From positions 1 to 64,000 of the forward strand of contig CAVYXV010000001.1 of assembly GCA_963772585.1 (NCBI GenBank): a stretch of 64,000 nucleotides of DNA, read 5' to 3'. The position numbers and the translations under genes were made by a program. A model generated the notes under the pieces. It was not told the origin of the DNA. It saw only the letters and a list, made by a program, of their open reading frames with translations, and did no database searches. Of this stretch, positions 16,415-24,575 are shown piece by piece. This DNA comes from CAVVXN01 sp963772585 (lineage in GTDB: Bacteria; Planctomycetota; PLA2; JAEUHO01). How positions within the stretch are numbered: the first letter of the stretch is position 1; each line of letters begins with the position of its first letter.

Positions 16415-17665
16415 TCAGACCCAGCCCCGGTCGCGGCACGCCTGCGCTACCCGCTGGACGGCGACGAGGTAGGCCGCCAGGCGCATGTGCACCTTCTCGC
16501 CATCGGCCATCTTCTGCACGGCGTGGTAGGCGGCGGTCATCTTCTCGTCGAGCCGCTGGTGCACGAGGTCGAGCGGCCAGTAGTAGTTGTACGTGTTCTG
16601 CACCTGCTCGAAGTAGCTGACCGTGACGCCGCCGGCGTTCGCCATGAAATCGGGCAGGACGTACACGCCGCGGTCGTACAGGATGCGATCGGCTTCCGGG
16701 GTCGTGGGGCCGTTCGCCAACTCGCAGATCATCTTGGCCTTGATGCGGCCGGCGTTCTCCTTGGTGATCACGTTCTCGAGCGCACTGGGGTAGAGCACGT
16801 CGACGGGAAGCTCGAGGAGCTCCCCGTTCGTGATGCTGTCGGCGCCGGGGTACCCCTGGAGGGAACCGTGCTCCTTCTTCCACTTGACCACGTCGAAGGG
16901 GTCCATGCCCTTCTCGTTGTAGATGCCGCCCCGGCTGTCGCTGGCGGCGAGGAACCGGGACTTGCCCAGGAGTTCGTGGTGCAGCGTCGCCCCGAACTGA
17001 CCGGCGTTGCCGAAGCCCTGGATGGCGTAGCTCGCGTTGTCCCAGTCCATGCCCCTGAGCTTGCCGGCCTCGCGCACGCAGTACACGCCGCCGCGGGCGG
17101 TGGCATCCATGCGGCCGAGCGAGCCGCCCACCGTCAGGGGCTTCCCGGTGATCATGCCGGGGTGGGAATGGCCGACGAGCGTCTCGTACTCGTCCATCAT
17201 CCAGGCCATGATCTGGGGGTTCGTGTAGACGTCGGGGGCCGGGACGTCCCTGGTGACGCCCAGGACCCGGCCCACGGCGCGGATGTAGGCCCGCGCGAGA
17301 CGCTCCTGCTCGGAGAGCGAGAGTTCCTTGGGGTTGCAGGTGATGCCGCCCTTGCCGCCCCCGAGGGGGATGTCCACCACCGACGTCTTCCACGTCATCC
17401 ATGCCGCGAGCGCGCGGACCGTGTCGATCGTCTCGTCGGGATGCCAGCGCAGCCCGCCCTTCGTGGGACCCCGCGACGAGTTGTACTGGACGCGGTATCC
17501 GTGGAAGACGCGGAACTTGCCATCGTCCATCTTGACCGACAAGGTGACGCGATACTCCCGCTGCGGCCAGCGGAGGAACTCCCTCATGCTGTCGTCGAGC
17601 CCCAGCTTCTCGGCGGCCTCGTCGAACTGCGCCTGGGCGATGGTGAACGGATTGAGGTCGGACAT
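16415..17665 (-). CDS. gdhA: Glu/Leu/Phe/Val dehydrogenase (glutamate dehydrogenase)
   Basis: The enzyme interconverts glutamate and 2-oxoglutarate plus ammonia with NAD(P). It is 416 residues, normal for the family. The N-terminal substrate domain has GPTKGGLRW (Lys near 69) and PLGGGKGGI (catalytic Lys near 105), then the conserved RDVPAPDVYTNPQIMAWM. The Rossmann domain has IQGFGNAGQFGA, followed by ELANGPTTPEAD and PDFMANAGGVTVSYFEWVQN-like text (here SYFEQVQN). The start ATG at 17665 is set by a consensus ribosome site (GGAGGAG) eight bases before it. A terminator follows. The long frame extending upstream is an antisense shadow of the PPDK-N-like gene. Co-factor preference cannot be decided from the sequence here. 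Confidence 0.95.
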   Translation of the reverse strand: MSDLNPFTIAQAQFDEAAEKLGLDDSMREFLRWPQREYRVTLSVKMDDGKFRVFHGYRVQYNSSRGPTKGGLRWHPDETIDTVRALAAWMTWKTSVVDIPLGGGKGGITCNPKELSLSEQERLARAYIRAVGRVLGVTRDVPAPDVYTNPQIMAWMMDEYETLVGHSHPGMITGKPLTVGGSLGRMDATARGGVYCVREAGKLRGMDWDNASYAIQGFGNAGQFGATLHHELLGKSRFLAASDSRGGIYNEKGMDPFDVVKWKKEHGSLQGYPGADSITNGELLELPVDVLYPSALENVITKENAGRIKAKMICELANGPTTPEADRILYDRGVYVLPDFMANAGGVTVSYFEQVQNTYNYYWPLDLVHQRLDEKMTAAYHAVQKMADGEKVHMRLAAYLVAVQRVAQACRDRGWV

Positions 17666-18106
17666 CGGAACTGCTCTCCTCCGAGAGGCGGTGAAGGAAC
17701 CGAATCCGTGGCCCTCGTCCGTTCCCTCACGTCCTCTGGTGACGTCTCGAAACCTCGCTCCCGCGGCGGGGAGCGGTCCGTTGATCACAACACCGGGAGG
17801 GCCCAACTCCATGTTTTCCCGGCCGCCGGGCCCGCCCGGATGGTTCGCGCGCGAATGACCCTGAGGACCGCTCGCGTCCTGGCCCGGGACGCGGGGGAAG
17901 AACGGCCCGATGACCGCGTGCGGCACGCCCGCGGTCGGGGTCCCGATCGGCCGACGCCCCCCGGCCGAGAGCCCGAGGGCGATGGGGTCGCGCCGCGACA
18001 TGGCGACGCGTGCCCGGCCCCTGAGGTCGCGAGCGGCGCGGGGGGGGATCCGAAGCCGCGGGGGAGCCCCCTCGGCGAGGGCCCCCACCGACGGCCTTCG
18101 CATAGC
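17666..18106. other. Divergent intergenic region, no gene supported
   Basis: This 441 bp stretch separates the divergent gdhA and PPDK-N-like genes and should hold both promoters. I found no clear -35/-10 pair. Open frames across it are extensions of neighbouring frames with low-complexity translations. Confidence 0.4.
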
Positions 18107-20407
18107 ATGACCACCATGGGGCACCTTGCACGCACCGAACAGGACAAGGCCGCCACCCGGGCCCACCTCGAGGGCTACCTCGACGCGTACCCGGGGCTGA
18201 GGGGCCGCGTGTGCCGCCTCTTGCTGCTCCACCTGCACACGGCGGGCATCACGCGCATCGAGGACATCTACGCCCGCGCGGAACGACGGGACGACTGGCA
18301 TCTCGCCGGCGATGCGAACACGCCCTCCGACCAGTTGTGGGCGGCCGACGAAGCGGAGGTCATCAACGACACCGTCATCGACCTCGCCGCCGAGCACCTG
18401 ACCCCCGAGGAGGTGGACCGCGTGGTCTGGGCGGCGCAGAAGCGCAGCGAGGCGAAGGGGCTCGAAGCCCTGGCCCGGATGCCCGACGTGCCCCTCGAGC
18501 TGATCGCCCGGAAGGTCGGGCAGTTCTGCAGCCTGGCCGGCTCGACGCGCCCGACGCCGGAGGCGCCGGAGGGCACGCTGGTCGCCCTCATCCGGCGTTT
18601 CATCAGCGAGCGCGTGGAGTACATCTCCGTCGCGAAGAAGTACCTGACCATCGACGACCTCTCCTGGGTGCTGGACCGCACGATCTCCACGGAGCAGGGC
18701 GTGGGATGGGCGGGCGGGAAGGCCGCCGGGATGCTCCTGGCCTGGGCCGTCCTGCGGCGCGCGGGAATCGACCGCTTGGAGGTCCCGAACACCCTGTTCG
18801 TCCTCTCCGACGTCTACATGGCCTTCAAGGAGCACAACGGACTCACGGAACTGGCCGACCTGAAGTACCAGCCGCTGACGGAGATCCGCGCGAACAACCC
18901 GGCCATCCAGGCGGTGTTCAACAACGCCGAGTTCCCGCCGCGCATCGCGAACCGCCTGCGTGCGGAGCTGGGCCGACTGGGCGAGGTCCCGTTGATCGTG
19001 CGGTCGTCGAGCCTGCTCGAGGACAGCATCGGCGCCGCCTTCTCGGGCATCTACCAGAGCCTCTTCCTGCCCAACCGGGGTCCCCTCGAGGAGCGGTTGC
19101 GCGCGCTCTTGAGCGCCATCGCGGAGATCTACTCCGGCGTCTTCCACCCCAACGCCATCTCCTACCGCCGGCACCACGACCTGATCGACCACGACGAGCG
19201 GATGGGCGTGATGATCCAACCCGTCGTCGGTCGGCGGTACGGCCACTACTTCTTCCCCGACGTCGCCGGCGTGGCCTTCTCGCGCAACGACTTTCCGTGG
19301 AACAAGCGCATCCGCCGCGAGGACGGCATGGTCCGCCTCGTGCTCGGCCTCGGGACCCACGCGGTGGACCGCATCGGCGACTTCGCGCGGATGGTGGCGC
19401 TCAAGGCGCCGACGATGCGCCCCGAGGCCACACCGGAGGAGATCCTCGCCGCGTCCCAGAAGCGCGCCGACGTGATCGACATGGAGGGGCACGGCTTCGA
19501 GACCGTCCCTGCGGGAGAGGTGCTGGACGCGATGCGCAAGGAGCAAGGCATCGGCGACTACGTGTCCCTGGTGACGCACGGCATGCACCTTTCCACGCCG
19601 ATCGGCAACAAGGTCACGGAGGCCACCGACCAGCTCGCCGTCACCTTCGCCCGGCTCCTCGAACGCGGTGCGTTCACCGAACGGCTGCACCGCGTGCTCA
19701 AGACCCTGGAGGAGGCCTACCGGGCGCCGGTCGACCTCGAATTCACGTACCTGGAAGATCGGATCCAGATCCTCCAGTGCCGGCCCCTGACCGGCCGGGA
19801 GGAGGCCGCCCGCCACCAGGTGCCCGCGGACATCCCGGCGCGCGACCAGGTCTTCAGCGCGCACCGGTGGGTGCGGAACGGGTGCCTGACCGACATCGAG
19901 GCCATCGTCCTCGTCCACCCCGTCGCGTACGCGCACATCGCCGACGTGGACCGCCGGTTCGCCGTGGCGAGAGTGGTGGGCCGCTTGAACGAGGTCCTCG
20001 CCGAGCGACCGTTCCTGCTGATGGGGCCCGGTCGCTGGGGTTCGCAGGACCTTCGCCTGGGCGTCCGAGTCGGCTTCGGCGACATCGACAACGCGAAGGC
20101 CCTGATCGAGATCGCCCACACGTCCGAGGGGCTCACGGCCGAGCCCTCGTTCGGCACGCACTTCTTCCAGGAACTGGTCGAGGCGTCGATCCTCTACCTG
20201 CCGCTCTATCCCGAGGAGAAGGGCGACGTCTTCAACGAGGCGTTCCTCATGCAGAGCGAGAATGCGCTGGGAGACCTGCTCGGCGAGAGCGACCGGTCGT
20301 TCGAGGACGTCGTCCACGTCGTGGACGTGAAGAAGACGGCTCCGGGGCGGTGCCTGGAACTCGTGATGGACGGCGAGATCCAGGAGGCCCTCTGCTTCCT
20401 GCGGTAG
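18107..20407 (+). CDS. PEP/pyruvate-binding (PPDK N-terminal-like) protein, 766 aa
   Basis: The central part (about 200-565) matches the ATP-grasp nucleotide-binding domain of PEP synthase and pyruvate phosphate dikinase: GWAGGKAAGMLLAW, PLIVRSSSLLEDSIGAAFSG, GVMIQPVVGRRYGHYF, and LEFTYLEDRIQILQCRPL at its end. An N-terminal helical domain of about 200 residues and a C-terminal domain of about 200 (FLLMGPGRWGSQDLRLG, PSFGTHFFQELVEASILY) are unassigned. The swivelling phospho-His domain and the PEP-binding TIM barrel of true PPDK are absent, so this is not a complete dikinase. It may phosphorylate or bind another partner. The start at ATG 18107 lacks a clear ribosome site; a second ATG follows at 18116. 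It is divergent from gdhA. Confidence 0.85.
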   Translation: MTTMGHLARTEQDKAATRAHLEGYLDAYPGLRGRVCRLLLLHLHTAGITRIEDIYARAERRDDWHLAGDANTPSDQLWAADEAEVINDTVIDLAAEHLTPEEVDRVVWAAQKRSEAKGLEALARMPDVPLELIARKVGQFCSLAGSTRPTPEAPEGTLVALIRRFISERVEYISVAKKYLTIDDLSWVLDRTISTEQGVGWAGGKAAGMLLAWAVLRRAGIDRLEVPNTLFVLSDVYMAFKEHNGLTELADLKYQPLTEIRANNPAIQAVFNNAEFPPRIANRLRAELGRLGEVPLIVRSSSLLEDSIGAAFSGIYQSLFLPNRGPLEERLRALLSAIAEIYSGVFHPNAISYRRHHDLIDHDERMGVMIQPVVGRRYGHYFFPDVAGVAFSRNDFPWNKRIRREDGMVRLVLGLGTHAVDRIGDFARMVALKAPTMRPEATPEEILAASQKRADVIDMEGHGFETVPAGEVLDAMRKEQGIGDYVSLVTHGMHLSTPIGNKVTEATDQLAVTFARLLERGAFTERLHRVLKTLEEAYRAPVDLEFTYLEDRIQILQCRPLTGREEAARHQVPADIPARDQVFSAHRWVRNGCLTDIEAIVLVHPVAYAHIADVDRRFAVARVVGRLNEVLAERPFLLMGPGRWGSQDLRLGVRVGFGDIDNAKALIEIAHTSEGLTAEPSFGTHFFQELVEASILYLPLYPEEKGDVFNEAFLMQSENALGDLLGESDRSFEDVVHVVDVKKTAPGRCLELVMDGEIQEALCFLR

Positions 20408-20584
20408 CGTCTCGGCGAAGGGTCGATCGCCGCCGCCGGGCGCCCGCGTGCGTCCCCCGCCGCGCGCCTCCCCCCCCTTCCCCGGGCCCCCCTCCCCCCC
20501 TCCCTTCTGCGCACTCGACGCGCCGCAGGGAAGCCGCGGGGGGGGCGCGGGCGAAGACGCCCTGGGACCGCGCGGATTTGATGC
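20408..20584. other. Intergenic, C-rich tract, no gene
   Basis: The stretch after the PPDK-N-like stop contains a pyrimidine-rich block (about 20466-20512) of repeated C runs on the plus strand. No terminator hairpin with a T tail was recognised. Confidence 0.4.
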
Positions 20585-20612
20585 TTGACGCTCGCCCCGC
20601 CTTCCGTACCCT
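20585..20612 (+). promoter_or_regulatory. Sigma70-type promoter of the small ORF at 20635
   Basis: TTGACG (20585-20590), a 16-base spacer and TACCCT (20607-20612) precede AGGAG and the ATG at 20635. The same layout (TTGACG, 16 bases, TACCAT) occurs before the tRNA pair at 50702. Confidence 0.55.
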
Positions 20613-20634
20613 CGCGCGCTTCAGGAGACGAATC

Positions 20635-20766
20635 ATGAGCTTCCCGTGCCACACCCGTTGGATGCGCTCGACGCCCTTCGAGGCGCCGATCGACCTCGCG
20701 CGTCCCGGGAACGGGATGCCGCTCGTCGGGCAGGTCGGCGTTCGAAGCGAGGGCGTCCAGGGCTGA
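20635..20766 (+). CDS. Small hypothetical protein, 43 aa
   Basis: This short ORF has its own promoter-like site and a well spaced AGGAG ribosome site before the ATG. The product (beginning MSFPCHTRWMRSTPFEAP, then VGQVGVRSEG) has no signal peptide or membrane segment and one cysteine. I recognise no family. The combination of promoter, ribosome site, start and stop in 180 bases argues for real expression, but coding statistics on 43 codons are weak. It lies between the PPDK-N-like gene and the ABC exporter. Confidence 0.4.
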   Translation: MSFPCHTRWMRSTPFEAPIDLARPGNGMPLVGQVGVRSEGVQG

Positions 20767-20904
20767 TCGGCCCACCGGACCGATCGGCGCCTTCCCCGCT
20801 CCCCACGCACGACGCCGGGCCCCGCGGCCCGCTCCCCCGCCGGTCGGAAGCCGCCGGCTCCACCCCCGCCCCTGGGGGTCTCCGCTTGGGTTCCGAGGTC
20901 GATC

Positions 20905-22695
20905 GTGTCTTCTCCCGCTTCGCCCGCTTCCGCCTCCCGGCCCGGTCTCGGGGTTCTCCTCCGGTTGATCCGCCGGTTCGGGACCCGCCGCAGATCAACG
21001 GCGCTGGTCCTCTTCCTGCTGCTGCTCCGCAGCGGCCTCGAAGCCGCCTACCCCTTGCTGCTGGCCCTTGGGCTCGACCGCCTGGCCCATACGGCGGGCG
21101 TCGGCGGTGGACTGCCCCCCGCCTACGTGTGGATCGTGGTGGCGGTCGCGGGCTCGCTCGTGGCGCGCAACGCGCTGTTCTACGCGTCCCAGGTGCAGGC
21201 GGCCCGCCTCGGCCAGGACCTCGAGAACGGCCTGAGGCGCGATCTCTTCGCGAAGGTGCTGGCGCTGCGCTTCCGCTACCACGACGAGAATCGAAGCGGG
21301 GCGACGATCGCGCGGAGCCTCCGCGACATGGAGAAAGCACGGCACTTCTTCCGTGAAGTGTGGTTCTCCTGGGTGGAGATCTCGCTGTTGCTGCTGGTGG
21401 TCCTACCGGCGGTGTACCTGCAACACTGGACCTACGGCGTAGTGGCGACGCTCGTCTTCGGCGCGGGCATCACGGCGTGCATCTACGTCGGGCGGCAGAT
21501 CGCCTCCAAGGACCGCGCCATCTCCGACACCTACGACGACGTGTCCACCACGCTCCAGGAGAACGTGGCGGGCGCACGAGTGGTCCGCGCCTTCGGGCGG
21601 GAGGACCACGAGGTGTCGAAGTTCGGCGGCCACATGGACCGGTTCACCTCGGGCTGGGGCTCCCTGGAGCGCTTCTGGACCGGGTGGATGCCGTCCGTGA
21701 ACAGCCTCTACTACGTCGTGCTCCCCGCGGCGCTGGTGATCGGCGCCATGCGCATCGCGGCGGGACCGGGTTCCATCGGGGAGGTGACGGCCGTCATCCT
21801 CTACGTGCGGCTCGTCCACCACCGGATCCGTCCCCTGACCCGGACCGTCATCCTGGGCCAACAGGCGACCGCGTCGGCGAGCCGCGTGTTCGAGGTCCTC
21901 GACCGCGACGACGTGATCCGCTCTCGGGCGGCGGCGAGGCGCCTGCCCCCCGGCGGCGGGGATCTCGTGCTGGAAGACGTCCACTTCCGCCACGCCGGCG
22001 GAGCGTCCGTGCTGCGCGGGGTGACGCTCCACGTCCGGGCGGGATCCTCGCTGGGCATCCTGGGGCCCACCGGAAGCGGGAAGAGCAGCCTGGTGCAGCT
22101 CCTGCCGCGCTTCTACGACCCCGACAGAGGAGCCATCCGCCTCGACGGGATCCCGCTGGGCGACCTGGACGTGGCGGAGCTGCGCGCCCAGGTGGGGCTC
22201 GTATTCCAGGAGGCGTTCCTGTTCTCTGGAACGGTCGCGGCGAACATCGCCTACGGGCGACCGGAGGCCGACCGTGCGACCGTCGAGACGTGCGCGCGGC
22301 TCGCGGCAGCCGACGAGTTCGTCCGCACGCTGCCCGAGGGCTACGAGACCGTCGTCGGTGAACGGGGCGTGAGCCTCTCCGGCGGACAGCGACAGCGCCT
22401 GACGATCGCGAGGGCCCTGGCCATGGACCCCCGCATCCTGATCTTCGACGACGCGACGGCCAGCGTGGACGCCGTGACCGAGCGGGTGCTCTTCGAGGGC
22501 ATCCGCGCGGCGGCCCGCGGGCGAACGACCCTCGTGATCAGCCAGCGGGTCACCTCCGTGAGGTGGTGCGACCGCATCGCGCTCCTGGAGCGCGGGCGCA
22601 TCACACACGTCGGCACGCACGACGAGTTGCTCGCCCAAAGCGGGCTCTACCGGGAGATCCACGAACACCAGCAACTGGAAAGGGTGCCGTCATGA
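20905..22695 (+). CDS. ABC exporter half-transporter with degenerate ATP site (subunit 1)
   Basis: A type IV ABC exporter half-molecule of 596 residues: six membrane spans in residues 30-320, then a nucleotide-binding domain. Walker A is GPTGSGKSS (near 388) and the signature is a perfect LSGGQRQRL (near 490). After Walker B the usual catalytic Glu is Asp (LIFDDATASVD, near 513), and the switch His is Gln (VISQRVTS, near 548). These two changes mark the degenerate ATP site of heterodimeric exporters of the TM287/288 and BmrCD kind. The start is GTG at 20905. The stop overlaps the next gene's ATG (ATGA), so the two subunits are translationally coupled and very likely pair. The exported substrate is unknown (drug, lipid or peptide). 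Confidence 0.9.
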   Translation: MSSPASPASASRPGLGVLLRLIRRFGTRRRSTALVLFLLLLRSGLEAAYPLLLALGLDRLAHTAGVGGGLPPAYVWIVVAVAGSLVARNALFYASQVQAARLGQDLENGLRRDLFAKVLALRFRYHDENRSGATIARSLRDMEKARHFFREVWFSWVEISLLLLVVLPAVYLQHWTYGVVATLVFGAGITACIYVGRQIASKDRAISDTYDDVSTTLQENVAGARVVRAFGREDHEVSKFGGHMDRFTSGWGSLERFWTGWMPSVNSLYYVVLPAALVIGAMRIAAGPGSIGEVTAVILYVRLVHHRIRPLTRTVILGQQATASASRVFEVLDRDDVIRSRAAARRLPPGGGDLVLEDVHFRHAGGASVLRGVTLHVRAGSSLGILGPTGSGKSSLVQLLPRFYDPDRGAIRLDGIPLGDLDVAELRAQVGLVFQEAFLFSGTVAANIAYGRPEADRATVETCARLAAADEFVRTLPEGYETVVGERGVSLSGGQRQRLTIARALAMDPRILIFDDATASVDAVTERVLFEGIRAAARGRTTLVISQRVTSVRWCDRIALLERGRITHVGTHDELLAQSGLYREIHEHQQLERVPS

Positions 22696-24470
22696 ACGAC
22701 GAGATCGCCCTCGAGGAGGAATTCGCGAGGAAATCCCTCGACCGCTCCACGCTCGGGCGGCTGCTCGCCTGGTTCCGTCCCTGGCGCCGCCAGCTGGCGC
22801 TCGCGATGGCGCTGGAGGCGTTCTGGGTGGTCAGCATGGTGGTGGACCCGCGCCTCGTGCGGCTGGCCGTGGACGGCCCGCTCGCCCGGGGCGAGGTGGG
22901 TGGCGCGGCGATCCTCGCCGCGCTGCTCCTCGCCAACATCGTGCTCCGCGGCGCGCTCACGAGGGTGGAGCTTCGCGCGAGCACCGGGGTCGGGGTGCAC
23001 GTGGTGGACGCCGTCCGCCGCGAGGTCTTCGGCCACATCCAGCGGTTGAGCATGCGGTACTTCGACCGCACGAAGCAGGGCCGCATCATCGCCCGGGCGG
23101 ACCGCGACGTGGACACCCTGGAACACCTCGTGTTCTGGGGGCCCATCCTCGTCACGATGATGGTGCTCAGCCTCGCGCTGGGCACCACGTGGCTGGTGAT
23201 CTCCAATCCGCGGCTGGCCCTGTGGCTGGTGGCGGCGATCCCCTTCGTGTGGGGGCTGAGCCGGCTCTTCCACCGGCTCGGCTTCCCCGCGTACCGCCGG
23301 ATCCGCGAGACGCACGCCGCGATCTCGGCCCAGGTCGCCGAAGCGATCACCGGCGTGAGGGTGGTGCAGGCCTTCGGCCAGGAAGGACGGGAGCTCGCGG
23401 AGCTGGATCGGCGCCAGGGTCTCTACCGTGCCGCCGTCCTGAGAGGCGCCCGCATCGCGGCGGCGTACATCCCCAGTCTCTCGGTGGTGTTCCACGGAGT
23501 GACGGTGCTGATCCTCGTCCTGGGCGGGCTGGAGGTGGTCCGCGGCACCATGACGGTCGGTGCGCTGCTCGAGTTCGTGATGCTCCTGGGCTTCGTGCTG
23601 GGTCCGGTCGAGGGGCTCGGCGGCCTCTACAACGAGTGCCTCGTGGCCGGGGCCGCGGCGGAGCGCATCTTCCTCCTGCTCGACACCGAACCGGAGGTCG
23701 AAGATCGAGACGGCGCGTTCGACCCCGGACGCCTCGCGGGCGAGATCGCCTTCGATGACGTCAGCTTCTCGTACGACCCGAAGGCGGCGTCCGGATGGCA
23801 GATCGAACACATCTCCTTCCGCGTCGAACCCGGCGAGACGATCGCACTCGTCGGGCACACCGGCGCGGGAAAGACGTCCGTGATCAACCTCCTGGCTCGC
23901 TTCTACGAGGCGCAACGGGGGACGGTACGGCTCGACGGCCACGACATCCGCGACCTGAAGCTGGACGCACTCCACCGCCAGATGGGGATGGTGCTGCAGT
24001 CGAACTTCCTGTTCGCCGGCACGGTTCTCGACAACCTCCGCTTCGTCCGAGGGGACCTCACGGAGGAGGCGGCGGCGAGGGGCTTCGCCGACCTCGGCGC
24101 GGGCGCGGTGCTCGCGCGCTTCGCCGACGGGCTCGCGACGGACGTCGGCGAGCGCGGCGCGAACCTCTCCGAGGGCGAGCGCCAGATCGTCTGCTTCGTC
24201 CGCGCCCTCCTCGCCGGTCCCTCGATCCTGATCCTGGACGAGGCGACGAGCGCGGTGGACACGCGGACGGAGGCGTTGCTGCTCGGGGCGCTGAGGCGGC
24301 TCGCGGAACGACAGACGACCGTCGTGATCGCCCACCGGCTCTCCACGATCCGCGACGCCGACCGGATCCTCGTCCTGGAGGCGGGCCGGGTCGTCGAACA
24401 CGGGACCCACGACCGCCTCCTCGCCCGGGGCGGCGTCTACGCGCGGCTCTACGCCGATTACGCGGCCTGA
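22692..24470 (+). CDS. ABC exporter half-transporter (subunit 2)
   Basis: The partner of the preceding gene is 592 residues with six membrane spans (FWVVSMVV through LGFVLGPVEGL) and a nucleotide-binding domain. Walker A is GHTGAGKTS (near 390), Walker B is ILILDEATSAVD with the catalytic Glu, and the switch His is present (VIAHRLST). Its signature motif is altered, LSEGERQ in place of LSGGQ (near 492). In known heterodimers the deviant signature of one subunit faces the deviant Walker B of the other, exactly the pattern formed with the upstream gene. One consensus and one degenerate ATP site are therefore predicted. The ATG overlaps the upstream stop by four bases. Confidence 0.92.
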   Translation: MNDEIALEEEFARKSLDRSTLGRLLAWFRPWRRQLALAMALEAFWVVSMVVDPRLVRLAVDGPLARGEVGGAAILAALLLANIVLRGALTRVELRASTGVGVHVVDAVRREVFGHIQRLSMRYFDRTKQGRIIARADRDVDTLEHLVFWGPILVTMMVLSLALGTTWLVISNPRLALWLVAAIPFVWGLSRLFHRLGFPAYRRIRETHAAISAQVAEAITGVRVVQAFGQEGRELAELDRRQGLYRAAVLRGARIAAAYIPSLSVVFHGVTVLILVLGGLEVVRGTMTVGALLEFVMLLGFVLGPVEGLGGLYNECLVAGAAAERIFLLLDTEPEVEDRDGAFDPGRLAGEIAFDDVSFSYDPKAASGWQIEHISFRVEPGETIALVGHTGAGKTSVINLLARFYEAQRGTVRLDGHDIRDLKLDALHRQMGMVLQSNFLFAGTVLDNLRFVRGDLTEEAAARGFADLGAGAVLARFADGLATDVGERGANLSEGERQIVCFVRALLAGPSILILDEATSAVDTRTEALLLGALRRLAERQTTVVIAHRLSTIRDADRILVLEAGRVVEHGTHDRLLARGGVYARLYADYAA

Positions 24471-24575
24471 CCCGCCTCGGGGAGCACGGGAAGGAGCCGG
24501 ATTCCGGTCGGGGGGGGCAACCCCTCTCCCCCCCCTCGCTCCTCCGACCCTCTCCGGCGGGTTGGAGTCTCGTCG

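Noticed and set aside
16415..20317. A 1300-codon open frame on the minus strand spanning gdhA and the antisense of the PPDK-N-like gene
   Set aside because: Only the last 416 codons have protein character (GDH). The rest is an antisense shadow of a real gene in high-GC DNA.
20466..20512. A C-rich tract that could form an i-motif or G-quadruplex
   Set aside because: Runs of four or more C occur, but it is a simple-composition gap between genes with no regulatory context that I can point to.
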